A stretch of 64,000 nucleotides of DNA from an uncultured Clostridia bacterium (GTDB lineage: Bacteria > Bacillota > Clostridia > Oscillospirales > Oscillospiraceae): contig CAMVTO010000004.1 in assembly GCA_947170435.1 (NCBI GenBank), positions 62,001 through 126,000 of the forward strand. The letters are read 5' to 3'. A program made the position numbers and the translations under genes. Numbering within the stretch: position 1 is the stretch's first letter; each line of letters starts with the position of its first letter. Under the pieces are notes generated by a model. The model had not been told where the DNA came from, did not search any database, and was given only the letters and a program-made list of their open reading frames with translations. Below are positions 30,269 through 39,518 of this stretch, in pieces.

Positions 30269-30311
30269 GCTGCTTGCTCCTTTCAGAATTATCGGCGGTG
30301 TGACGGTATGG

Positions 30312-30341
30312 ATACGGCTGCCGCGGGTGCGGCAGCCGTAT
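30312..30341 (-). terminator. Hairpin after pckA
   Basis: 13-bp perfect stem (30312-30324 with 30329-30341), no T run on the minus strand. Possibly a weak terminator allowing read-through to the flavoenzyme gene. Confidence 0.5.
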
Positions 30342-30363
30342 TGGGTTTACATAATTATTCTTT

Positions 30364-31977
<1,614 letters not shown>

Positions 31978-32034
31978 GAGTGATTACCTTCCTTTTTTGA
32001 AATATGGTCTGTTCATACAACTTGACACTTTCGT

Positions 32035-32062
32035 ATTTTACCACAACCTGCCATAATATCAA
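32035..32062 (-). promoter_or_regulatory. pckA promoter
   Basis: On the minus strand TTGATA (32062-32057), 16 bases, TAAAAT (32040-32035), 58 bases before the start. Confidence 0.65.
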
Positions 32063-32118
32063 GCCTTTCTTTTTGCAATAATGAAAGAACGGCGCCGCGG
32101 ACTTGCAAATTCGCCGCC

Positions 32119-32160
32119 TCGACCGGGGTGGGGACAGTGTTTCGACCGGGGTGGGGACAG
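32119..32160. repeat. Two direct copies of a 19-base GC-rich repeat
   Basis: TCGACCGGGGTGGGGACAG occurs at 32119-32137 and 32142-32160, separated by 4 bases. It stands between the divergent pckA and transglutaminase promoters and differs from the AT-rich surroundings. The GGTGGGGACAG core resembles dispersed REP-like or transposon-end sequences, from memory. Confidence 0.7.
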
Positions 32161-32164
32161 ATGA

Positions 32165-32193
32165 TTGACAAGAAGCGGGAAATCTGCTATGAT
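32165..32193 (+). promoter_or_regulatory. Promoter of the transglutaminase-like lipoprotein gene
   Basis: TTGACA (32165-32170), 17 bases, TATGAT (32188-32193), 43 bases before the GTG start. Confidence 0.8.
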
Positions 32194-32235
32194 TTTCTAT
32201 TGTAAATAGGTATTGATCCATATAAGGAGACCAAA

Positions 32236-33387
32236 GTGGAAAGACTACACAGCAAACGAATGATGGCTCTGCTGCTTGCGGCGACGCTGTGCCTGCCGGC
32301 GCTGAGCGGATGCGGCAAGAAAGAGACGCATGCCATTGCGCCCGCTCAGCCGCAGAATGAGATCGCGGCAGAAGCGCCGCAGAAGGATGAAACGACTGCG
32401 GTGACGGAAGAATCCGCTGCGCCTGCGGAACATGAGTCCGACACGGCGGAGGAGAGCGCAGGAGAGCTGGATCTGGACGGCGCGGACGGCAGCACCGGCC
32501 CGGATGTGGATTTGGGCGCACTGCTGGACGAGGGCGTTCCGCTGGCGGCATCGCCCGCGATGGGGACTGTCCTGACGCCGCAGGCGCCGGGCAAGCTGGC
32601 CAAGGCCAACAGCAGCGCGGTCATCGACTACTCTAACTCCCAGGACGGCTACGTCATGGTCAAGTGGAGTGCGGGTGGTACGCCAAAGGTCAAGGTGCTC
32701 ATCAAGGGGCCGAACGCCGGCAAGGGAACCTACGACAGCTATCAGTACAACCTGCGCACCGATGGAGAATATGAGGCGTTCCCGCTCTCTGACGGCAGCG
32801 GCAAGTACACCGTGGGCGTTTACAAGAATACCTCCGGCACCCAGTACGCAACCATCAGCACCGCGTCGATCGACGTCAAGCTCACCAACGAGTTTGTGCC
32901 ATACCTGCGCCCAAACCAGTATGTGACCTATACTGAGGGCAGCGAGACGGTGAAGAAGGCCGCGGAGATTTGCACGGGCGTGACCGGCAATCTGGAGAAG
33001 GTTGAAAAGGTCTACGAGTATGTGGTGAAGAACGTCACCTACGACAAGCAGAAGGCCAAGACCGTCAAGAGCGGCTATCTTCCGGTGGTGGACGAAACGC
33101 TCAAGACCGGGAAGGGCATCTGCTTCGACTACGCGGCGCTGATGTCCGCCATGCTCCGCTCCCAGAACGTGCCGGTCAAGCTGATCGTCGGCTATACCGG
33201 CGACGTATACCACGCGTGGATCAACGTCTGGAGTGAGACCGAGGGCTGGATCGAGAGCAAGATCTACTTTGACGGCAAGGAATGGAAGCTGATGGACCCC
33301 ACCTTTGCCTCCAGCGGGAAGCAGAGCTCCAGCATCATGGAGTACATCGGCAACGGCAGCAACTACTCCGCGAAATATCAATATTAA
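32236..33387 (+). CDS. Transglutaminase-like domain lipoprotein
   Basis: 383 residues. GTG start 6 bases after AAGGAG. A lipoprotein signal ends in LPALSGC (Cys24), then an acidic Ala/Glu-rich linker to about 110, a beta-rich region, and a transglutaminase-core domain from about 255: catalytic triad Cys296 (GKGICFDYAAL), His326 (YHAWINV) and Asp354 (LMDPTF). Such secreted proteins may crosslink or cleave proteins or serve in wall-associated proteolysis; the exact role is unknown. It has its own promoter and terminator, just upstream of the pilus-like operon. Confidence 0.88.
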   Translation: MERLHSKRMMALLLAATLCLPALSGCGKKETHAIAPAQPQNEIAAEAPQKDETTAVTEESAAPAEHESDTAEESAGELDLDGADGSTGPDVDLGALLDEGVPLAASPAMGTVLTPQAPGKLAKANSSAVIDYSNSQDGYVMVKWSAGGTPKVKVLIKGPNAGKGTYDSYQYNLRTDGEYEAFPLSDGSGKYTVGVYKNTSGTQYATISTASIDVKLTNEFVPYLRPNQYVTYTEGSETVKKAAEICTGVTGNLEKVEKVYEYVVKNVTYDKQKAKTVKSGYLPVVDETLKTGKGICFDYAALMSAMLRSQNVPVKLIVGYTGDVYHAWINVWSETEGWIESKIYFDGKEWKLMDPTFASSGKQSSSIMEYIGNGSNYSAKYQY

Positions 33388-33392
33388 GTTTC

Positions 33393-33419
33393 AAAAAAAG
33401 CGGCACCGCCGCTTTTTTT
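33393..33419 (+). terminator. Terminator before the pilus-like operon
   Basis: AAAAAAAGCGGC/GCCGCTTTTTTT stem (33393-33404 with 33408-33419), ACC loop. The same hairpin core recurs after the operon at 37233. Confidence 0.85.
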
Positions 33420-33439
33420 GAGGGAGAGAGGAACCGAAA

Positions 33440-34489
33440 TTGAGTACGAAAAAAGCCCATATCCCTGAACTGTACTTACCCGTTTTCTGCCGCGAGCTGC
33501 ATCAGTTGGTTCGCTCCGGCATCCCGGCCGCGGAAGGCCTGAGCCTCCTGCGCGAAGACGAGACCGATCCTGAGGTGCTCTCTTGGCTGGATGAATTATG
33601 TAAACTTACGGACGAAGGCACGCCTCTGGCGGAGGCGCTGACCGAGACCGGGGCGTTCCCGACCTACATGACCGACATGGTCTCTTTGGCGGAGCAGACC
33701 GGCCGGCTGGAGGACACGCTGCTCTCGCTCCAGCACCACTATGAGCGTCAGATCCGCATGAAGTCCGAGATCCGCGGCGCGGTGACAGTGCCCGTGGTGC
33801 TGCTGATCGTCATGATTGCGGTGGTGCTGCTGCTCATTACGCAGGTGCTGCCGGTGTTCGACCGCACCTTTGCCCAGTTGGGCGTCAGCATGGGCGGCGT
33901 CGCGGCGGGCATGATGCGTGCGGGCAACGTCTTGGCGAAGGCGGGTACGGGCATCGCGGCGGTGCTGGCGGTACTCGCGGCAATCGGCCTTGTAATCGGA
34001 TTTGTGCCGAGCCTGCGCGGGAAATTTACCGGCTGGTTCAATCAGAACTTCGGCGGCCGCGGCGTGCTGGGTCAGATGGCGGTGTCCCGCTTCGCCTCCG
34101 CCATGGCGATGTCCACGGCCAGCGGCCTTGCGATGGACGAGTCTGTTGATCTGGCGGCGAAGCTCTGCGGCGGCGCAAAGGAGATCGACGAGAAGACGGC
34201 GAAATGCCGCGCGGCGATTGACGAGGGCGCAAGCCCCGCGGACGCGCTGGCGGACTGCGGTATGTTCACCAGCCGCGATTGCCGCCTGCTGAAGCTCGCC
34301 GAGCGTACGGGCAATCTGCCGGAGACGCTGGAGGATCTGGCGGCGCGGCAGGAGGAGGAGAGCATGCGGCGCATCGACCGCACGGTCAGTGCCATCGAGC
34401 CGACAATCGTCGTCATCACCAGCGTGCTGGCGGGCGTGATCCTGCTGAGCGTTATGCTCCCGCTGATGGGCTTGTTGTCCGGTATGTGA
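33440..34489 (+). CDS. Type II secretion/type IV pilus F family inner-membrane platform protein (PilC/GspF-like)
   Basis: 349 residues. TTG start after AGGGAGAGAGGAACC. Two GspF domains: the first with FCRELHQLVRSGIPAAEGL and LAEQTGRLEDTL, the second with SRFASAMAMSTASGLAMDESV and LAERTGNLPETLEDLA, with membrane segments near 118-140, 168-192 and 318-343. It is the platform that couples the ATPase to pilin assembly. First gene of a tight six-gene operon ending with the PilT-type ATPase; no separate promoter is obvious after the terminator at 33393. Confidence 0.9.
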   Translation: MSTKKAHIPELYLPVFCRELHQLVRSGIPAAEGLSLLREDETDPEVLSWLDELCKLTDEGTPLAEALTETGAFPTYMTDMVSLAEQTGRLEDTLLSLQHHYERQIRMKSEIRGAVTVPVVLLIVMIAVVLLLITQVLPVFDRTFAQLGVSMGGVAAGMMRAGNVLAKAGTGIAAVLAVLAAIGLVIGFVPSLRGKFTGWFNQNFGGRGVLGQMAVSRFASAMAMSTASGLAMDESVDLAAKLCGGAKEIDEKTAKCRAAIDEGASPADALADCGMFTSRDCRLLKLAERTGNLPETLEDLAARQEEESMRRIDRTVSAIEPTIVVITSVLAGVILLSVMLPLMGLLSGM

Positions 34490-34501
34490 TCAGAGGGCGA
34501 A

Positions 34502-34834
34502 ATGATGAAGAAACGCTACAAGAGCCGCGGATTCTGGATCTCCACCGCGCTGGGGCTGGCGCTGTTCGTCGGCGTGCTGCTCTGGGTCATGAGCGGCATC
34601 CGGGACGCATCGGCGATCTCCGACCGCGAGGGACTGCGCATGGCCGAGCGTGCCGTGCGGCAGGCGGCGGTCAGCATCTACGCCATGGAGGGCGCTTATC
34701 CCGCGACCTATGAGGAGCTGAAGGCGGAGAGCGGCATCGCCGTGGACGAGGAAAAGTACACCGTGTTCTATGACATCTTCGCCTCCAATCTGATGCCCGA
34801 GATCACGGTGGTACCGAAGGGGGCAGAGCAATGA
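34502..34834 (+). CDS. Single-span pilin-like protein
   Basis: 110 residues. A basic N-terminus (KKRYKSRGF) leads into one hydrophobic helix at about 11-30 and a soluble part with REGLRMAERAVRQAAVSIYAMEGAYPATYEEL, the pattern of a pilin stalk helix followed by a small globular domain. There is no Glu at position 5 after a Gly processing site, so it is not a canonical prepilin. Its stop overlaps the next start (ATGA at 34831). Confidence 0.65.
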   Translation: MMKKRYKSRGFWISTALGLALFVGVLLWVMSGIRDASAISDREGLRMAERAVRQAAVSIYAMEGAYPATYEELKAESGIAVDEEKYTVFYDIFASNLMPEITVVPKGAEQ

Positions 34835-35301
34835 GGCGGCAAACGGGCGCGGGCGCCATCGCCTCGCTGATCCTCACCTGTGTGTTCGGTGCGACGCTGC
34901 TGCTGTCGCTGATCGCGGGCGCAGGCGTCTACCGCCGTGTGGCGGATCGTACCGAAGCCGGCGCGAACACTCGTGTGGGGCTGACGTATCTCACAGCGAA
35001 GATTCACGGCTATGACAGCGCGGACGCGGTGTATGCCGGGACATTCGGCGGCGCGGACGCGGTGTACCTGCTGCAGGAGATGGACGGTCTCACCTACGAG
35101 ACGATTTTGTATGTATACGACGGCCAGCTGCGCGAGCTGCTGTGCGAGCAGGGCTGGGAGCTGGAGCCGGAGGACGGCGAAACCATCGCCGGGGCGCGGA
35201 GCCTCACGGTGGAGGAACCGGCAGACGGCCTGCTGCGGCTGACCTTTACGGACGGCGGCGGAGCAACGCAGCAAGCGGATATTTTTGTACGGAGCAACTG
35301 A
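34831..35301 (+). CDS. Pilus-operon protein, DUF4860-like
   Basis: 156 residues. N-terminal hydrophobic helix (ASLILTCVFGATLLLSLIAGAGVY) then an all-beta-looking domain. It resembles DUF4860 proteins, which occur in Firmicute pilus operons; recognition is tentative. The ATGA overlap with the preceding gene shows translational coupling. Likely a minor pilin or pilus assembly accessory. Confidence 0.65.
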   Translation: MRRQTGAGAIASLILTCVFGATLLLSLIAGAGVYRRVADRTEAGANTRVGLTYLTAKIHGYDSADAVYAGTFGGADAVYLLQEMDGLTYETILYVYDGQLRELLCEQGWELEPEDGETIAGARSLTVEEPADGLLRLTFTDGGGATQQADIFVRSN

Positions 35302-35304
35302 TTT

Positions 35305-35757
35305 ATGGGGGAAGAACGCATCCGGCCCACGCGGTCGGGACTGTTTATGATCGAGCTGCTGATCGCGGTGGGCGTGTTCACGCTCTGCGCGGCGGTCTGC
35401 GTCGGCCTGTTTGTGCGCGCGGAGGTCATGAGCCGGGAAAGCGCCGATTTGACGCGCATGACGACGGAGGCGCGGAACGTGGTCGAGTGCTGGAAAGCAG
35501 CCGGCGGCGATTTTGAGAGAGCGGCGGAGCTGTGCGGCGGTGGCGGCGGAACAAACGCGCTGACGGTTCAGTATGACGCGGACTGGAATCGTATTCCATA
35601 TCAATTCCCGGAAGGTCCAAACGTTGTGTATCAGATCAATTTGGCGGGGCAGAGCGAAGGCGGATATGTTTCCGCTGATCTCTGGGTCGCGAAGGTTGGC
35701 GAGGCGGCAGAGCTGCTCAACTGGTACGATCTTGCGGCACTGGAGGTGACGCCATGA
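35305..35757 (+). CDS. Prepilin-type N-terminal domain protein
   Basis: 150 residues. The N-terminus RPTRSGLFMIELLIAVGVF is a class III prepilin signal: cleavage after the Gly, Glu at +5, then the hydrophobic stalk. The globular part is small and Gly-rich at about 73-78. This is the only clear prepilin-peptidase substrate in the operon; the peptidase itself is not in the window. Overlaps the next gene by 4 bases. Confidence 0.75.
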   Translation: MGEERIRPTRSGLFMIELLIAVGVFTLCAAVCVGLFVRAEVMSRESADLTRMTTEARNVVECWKAAGGDFERAAELCGGGGGTNALTVQYDADWNRIPYQFPEGPNVVYQINLAGQSEGGYVSADLWVAKVGEAAELLNWYDLAALEVTP

Positions 35758-36173
35758 GGCGCGGGGGCAGTGTGTCCGGCGCGGTGTCGCTGGTGATGAT
35801 CTTCTGCGTGCTGTGCCTGGTGGTATTCTCGACACTGACCTACGTCACGGCGGATCGCGAGCGTCAGCTCGCGGAGCTGGGCGCGGAGCGCGCGGCGGCA
35901 TACTATGCCGCGGACGCGGAGGCGACGCGCATCGTGGCAACGTTGGCGCGGGGGGAGGAGCCGGTCACCGACGTGGAGATCACGCAGGAGATGAACTGGG
36001 AGGACGACAGTGTGCTCTATTCCTTCCGCGTTCCCGCGGGCGGCGAGCAGGAGCTTTCTGTGCGTATGCGGCTGAACCTGGACGGCACCTATGACATTCT
36101 CTCCTGGAGCACGGCATACGCCGGCGATTGGGAGACCAACGATTCTATTGATATATGGGACGGTGATTTCTGA
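35754..36173 (+). CDS. Pilus-operon membrane-anchored protein of unknown function
   Basis: 139 residues. A single hydrophobic segment at about 8-30 (AVSLVMIFCVLCLVVFSTLTYV), then ADRERQLAELGAERAAAYYAADAEATRIV, an amphipathic helix like that of PilX/GspK-type minor pilins, and a short beta domain. ATGA-type overlaps on both sides place it inside the operon. Function inferred only from position. Confidence 0.65.
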   Translation: MRRGGSVSGAVSLVMIFCVLCLVVFSTLTYVTADRERQLAELGAERAAAYYAADAEATRIVATLARGEEPVTDVEITQEMNWEDDSVLYSFRVPAGGEQELSVRMRLNLDGTYDILSWSTAYAGDWETNDSIDIWDGDF

Positions 36174-37231
36174 TGGAAGACATCAAGACCTATCTGGAGC
36201 ACGCAGTCAACGAGGATGCGGCGGATATTTTCCTGATCGCGGGCAAGCCGATCTCCATGAAACGCGGCGGCGAGATCCGCGCGATCACGGAGGAGCGCCT
36301 GATGCCGGAGGATTCCGGCAAGCTGGTGCATGAGATCTACGAGCTGGCGCATCGGGAATTGCCGGAGAAGGTGACAGCGTGGGACGACGACTTCTCTGTC
36401 TCCGTGCCGGGCCTTGCGCGCTTTCGCGTGAACGTGTTTCAGCAGCGCGGCTCGCTGGCGTCCGTTATCCGCGTCGTGAAATTCGGCATTCCCGACTGGC
36501 AGCAGATGGGCGTTTCGCCGGAGGTCATGAAGGTCGCGGAGATGACTCGCGGCATGGTGCTGGTCACCGGTCCCGCGGGCAGCGGCAAGTCGACCACGCT
36601 CGCCTGCGTGGTGGACGCCATCAACCGCACGCGCAACGCGCACATCATCACCATCGAAGACCCCATCGAGTACCTGCATCGCAACCAGATGGGCGTCGTG
36701 TCCCAGCGTGAGCTGAACATGGACACCCAGAGCTATGTCACCGCGCTGCGCGCCTCGCTGCGTCAGGCGCCGGACGTGATCCTGCTCGGAGAGATGCGTG
36801 ATCTCGACACGATCCAGACCGCCATGACCGCGGCGGAGACAGGCCACCTGGTCATCTCCACACTGCACACCGTCGGCGCGGTCAACACCATTGACCGCAT
36901 CATTGATGTGTTTCCGCCCGCGCAGCAGCAGCAGATTCGCGTGCAGCTCTCGCAGGTGCTCAAGACGGTCATCTCCCAGCAGCTGCTGCCCACGGTGGAC
37001 GGCGGCATTGCCCCGGCGTTTGAGATCATGCATCTCAACAACGCGGTGCGTACCATGGTGCGCGACAGCCGCATCCACCAGATCGACCAGGTCATCCAGA
37101 CCGGTTCCGCCGAGGGCATGATCGGCATGGACGAGTCCATCCTGCGCCTCTATAAGGCGGGCAGGATCACGGCTGAGGTGGCAATGCGCTTTGCCATGGC
37201 CCCGGAGCAGATGCAGAAGAAACTCAGATAA
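36173..37231 (+). CDS. pilT: PilT-type twitching/type II secretion ATPase
   Basis: 352 residues. Walker A GPAGSGKST at about 132-140, Asp box IITIEDPIEYLH, Walker B ILLGEMRDLDTI and His box TGHLVISTLHT. Length and sequence fit retraction-type PilT rather than the extension ATPase PilB. It starts on the last base of the previous stop codon. As the only ATPase in the operon it may drive both extension and retraction, or cooperate with a PilB elsewhere. Confidence 0.92.
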   Translation: MEDIKTYLEHAVNEDAADIFLIAGKPISMKRGGEIRAITEERLMPEDSGKLVHEIYELAHRELPEKVTAWDDDFSVSVPGLARFRVNVFQQRGSLASVIRVVKFGIPDWQQMGVSPEVMKVAEMTRGMVLVTGPAGSGKSTTLACVVDAINRTRNAHIITIEDPIEYLHRNQMGVVSQRELNMDTQSYVTALRASLRQAPDVILLGEMRDLDTIQTAMTAAETGHLVISTLHTVGAVNTIDRIIDVFPPAQQQQIRVQLSQVLKTVISQQLLPTVDGGIAPAFEIMHLNNAVRTMVRDSRIHQIDQVIQTGSAEGMIGMDESILRLYKAGRITAEVAMRFAMAPEQMQKKLR

Positions 37232-37232
37232 C

Positions 37233-37257
37233 AAAAAAGCGGCACCGCCGCTTTTTT
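37233..37257 (+). terminator. Terminator of the pilus-like operon
   Basis: AAAAAAGCGGC/GCCGCTTTTTT stem (37233-37243 with 37247-37257), the same core as at 33393. Confidence 0.85.
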
Positions 37258-37276
37258 GTTTCAAAAGGAGACGGAT

Positions 37277-37879
37277 ATGGGGAAGAAAAATTCCCGCAAC
37301 ACCAAGGCGCGGATCGTCAACGCCGCGTGGAAGCTCTTCTATGAGCAGGGCTATGAGGACACAACGGTCGAGGATATCATCTTTGAGTCCGAGACCTCCA
37401 AGGGCTCGTTTTACCACTACTTCGACGGCAAGGACGCGCTGCTCTCGTCACTCTCGATGCTCTTTGACGAGCAGTACGAGCTGTTGATGGAGCGCCCCGA
37501 CCTGCCGCAGAACAGCATCGACTTGCTGCAATACCTCAACCGCTCTCTGTTTGAGACCATCGAGAACACAGTGTCTATCGACTTGCTGTCCCGGCTCTTT
37601 TCCTCGCAGCTGGTGACGCATGGTGAACGGCACCTGCTTGACCGCAGCCGCACCTATTATAAACTGCTGCGCCGCATCATCTCCGAGGGTCAGCAGAAGG
37701 GCGAGATCCGCGACGAGTTCACGGTGGGCGAGGTTTCCCGTGCCTACGCTATGTTTGAGCGCGGGCTGATGTACGACTGGTGCCTCAGCGGCGGCGAGTA
37801 CTCGCTGCCGGTCTACGCCGCGCGGATGATGCCGATTTTTTTGAACGGCTTCCGAAAGAATGAAAAATCGTCTAGTTAA
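37277..37879 (+). CDS. TetR/AcrR family transcriptional regulator
   Basis: 200 residues. DNA-binding domain ARIVNAAWKLFYEQGYEDTTVEDIIFESETSKGSFYHYF at about 10-48; a helical ligand-binding C-terminus follows. The ATG at 37277 lies after AAAAGGAG; an in-frame ATG at 37256 overlaps the terminator. It precedes a 17-bp inverted repeat abutting the putP -35 box, so it may repress putP. Ligand unknown. Confidence 0.9.
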   Translation: MGKKNSRNTKARIVNAAWKLFYEQGYEDTTVEDIIFESETSKGSFYHYFDGKDALLSSLSMLFDEQYELLMERPDLPQNSIDLLQYLNRSLFETIENTVSIDLLSRLFSSQLVTHGERHLLDRSRTYYKLLRRIISEGQQKGEIRDEFTVGEVSRAYAMFERGLMYDWCLSGGEYSLPVYAARMMPIFLNGFRKNEKSSS

Positions 37880-37913
37880 GAATACTGATAAATAAATGGA
37901 TTAAGCGAATATA

Positions 37914-37955
37914 TACAGAACATCGTACAGACTAAATTCTGTACGATGTTCTGTA
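37914..37955. promoter_or_regulatory. 17-bp perfect inverted repeat, candidate operator for putP
   Basis: TACAGAACATCGTACAG (37914-37930) is repeated inverted at 37939-37955 across 8 bases. It ends exactly where the putP -35 hexamer begins. It could also act as a hairpin terminator of the TetR gene, but there is no T run. Confidence 0.65.
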
Positions 37956-37984
37956 TTTACGTCTAGTTTTATTTGTGCTATACT
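37956..37984 (+). promoter_or_regulatory. putP promoter
   Basis: TTTACG (37956-37961), 17 bases, TATACT (37979-37984), 34 bases before the start. Confidence 0.6.
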
Positions 37985-38018
37985 GCGCAGCGTCAGCTAA
38001 AAACAAGAGGTGGAAATC

Positions 38019-39470
38019 ATGTTCAATTCGGAAAGCATTATCTTTGTCATTTATCTGCTGTTCATGCTGGGCGTCGGCATCTATTTCTTCATCCAGACGC
38101 GCAACGGCGGCGAAAAGACCTACTTCCTTGGCGGCCGCCAGATGGGACCGTGGGTATCGGCGCTCTCCGCCGGCGCGTCGGACATGAGTGCGTGGGTGCT
38201 CATGGGTCTGCCGACTTCGATTTACGCCCTCGGCATCGGTCAGCTTTGGATCCCCATCGGCCTGTTCATCGGCTACACGCTCAGCTGGATCGTGGAAGCG
38301 CCGCGGCTGCGCAGCTTCTCGATCGTGGCGAACGACTCCATCACGATCCCGCAGTATCTGACGAACCGCTTTCTCTCCAAGTCCAAGGCGCTGCAAATCA
38401 TCTGCGCGATCATCTTCCTGGTGGCGTACACGATCTACGCGGCGTCGTCCATCAAGGCATGCGGCACGCTGTTCCACACGGTTATCGGCATCAACGAGAC
38501 CACGGCGATGTACCTCGCGGCGGTCGTCATCATCAGCTATACCTTTCTCGGCGGCTTCTCCGCCGTGTGCTGGACGGATTTCTTCCAGGGTATGCTGATG
38601 CTCGGCGCGCTGCTCATCGCGCCGATCTTCGCCGCAGCGACACTGTCCGGCGCGGCGGCAACAGAAATGCCCGCCGGCTATTGGAGCATCGGCACCTGGC
38701 AGGAGATCATCTCCGGCCTCGGCTGGGGTATCGGCTACTTCGGTATGCCCCACATCATCATCCGCTTCATGTCCCTCGAGTCCCAGAAGTCCCTCAAGAA
38801 GTCCGCGAAGATCGGTATCATGTGGACGCTGTTGATCCTCGTGTTCGCAACCCTCGTTGGTATCATCGGACGCCTGATGCTCGGCTACGACGATGCCATC
38901 AACAGCAGCTCCCTGGTGTTCATCACCATGGTGCGCCGCCTGTTCCCCGGCATCATCTCCGGTATCCTGCTCTCCGCGGTGCTCGCCGCGTCCATGTCTA
39001 CGGCGGACAGCCAGCTCCTTGCCGCTGCCTCCGCATTTGCGAGCGACGTGTATAAGCCCGTCGTCCGTAAGGACAAGGCGAGCGACAAGGAAATGCTCTG
39101 GGCGGGCCGCATCGTGGTGCTCGCCATCGCGGTGGTCGCGCTGCTGATCGCCGCCGACCCCGACGCCGGCTCCATTATGAGCCTCGTGTCTAACGCCTGG
39201 GGCGTGTTCGGCGCTGCGTTCGGCCCTGCCATCATGCTGAGCCTGTTCTGGAAGCGCTTTACGTTTGAGGGCGCGGTCGCCGGCATCGTCGTCGGTGCGG
39301 CGGTGGATATCCTTTGGCTCTCTTTCCTCGCCTCCACCGGCGTCTACGAGATCATCCCCGGCGCGCTCTGCGGCCTGATCGCCGCGGTGGTCGCCTCCAA
39401 GCTTTCCAAGGCGCCCGGCAAGGACGTGGAAGATCTCTTTGACCAGGCGGTCAAAGCGGTCAACGAATAA
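38019..39470 (+). CDS. putP: Sodium/proline symporter
   Basis: 483 residues, 12-13 membrane segments, SSS family. ALSAGASDMSAWVLMGLPTSIY and RLRSFSIVANDSITIPQYL are PutP signatures, with VLAASMSTADSQLL later. It couples Na+ to proline uptake. The ATG at 38019 follows AAGAGGTGG; a GTG at 38010 lies within that site. Possibly controlled by the upstream TetR gene through the inverted repeat. Confidence 0.93.
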   Translation: MFNSESIIFVIYLLFMLGVGIYFFIQTRNGGEKTYFLGGRQMGPWVSALSAGASDMSAWVLMGLPTSIYALGIGQLWIPIGLFIGYTLSWIVEAPRLRSFSIVANDSITIPQYLTNRFLSKSKALQIICAIIFLVAYTIYAASSIKACGTLFHTVIGINETTAMYLAAVVIISYTFLGGFSAVCWTDFFQGMLMLGALLIAPIFAAATLSGAAATEMPAGYWSIGTWQEIISGLGWGIGYFGMPHIIIRFMSLESQKSLKKSAKIGIMWTLLILVFATLVGIIGRLMLGYDDAINSSSLVFITMVRRLFPGIISGILLSAVLAASMSTADSQLLAAASAFASDVYKPVVRKDKASDKEMLWAGRIVVLAIAVVALLIAADPDAGSIMSLVSNAWGVFGAAFGPAIMLSLFWKRFTFEGAVAGIVVGAAVDILWLSFLASTGVYEIIPGALCGLIAAVVASKLSKAPGKDVEDLFDQAVKAVNE

Positions 39471-39480
39471 GAAACCTATC

Positions 39481-39514
39481 AAAAAAAGGGGACTGCTGCG
39501 GCAGTCCCTTTTTT
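39481..39514. terminator. Bidirectional terminator between putP and the serpin gene
   Basis: GGGACTGC (39489-39496) pairs with 39501-39508, flanked by A and T runs. Confidence 0.85.
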
Positions 39515-39518
39515 GCGC

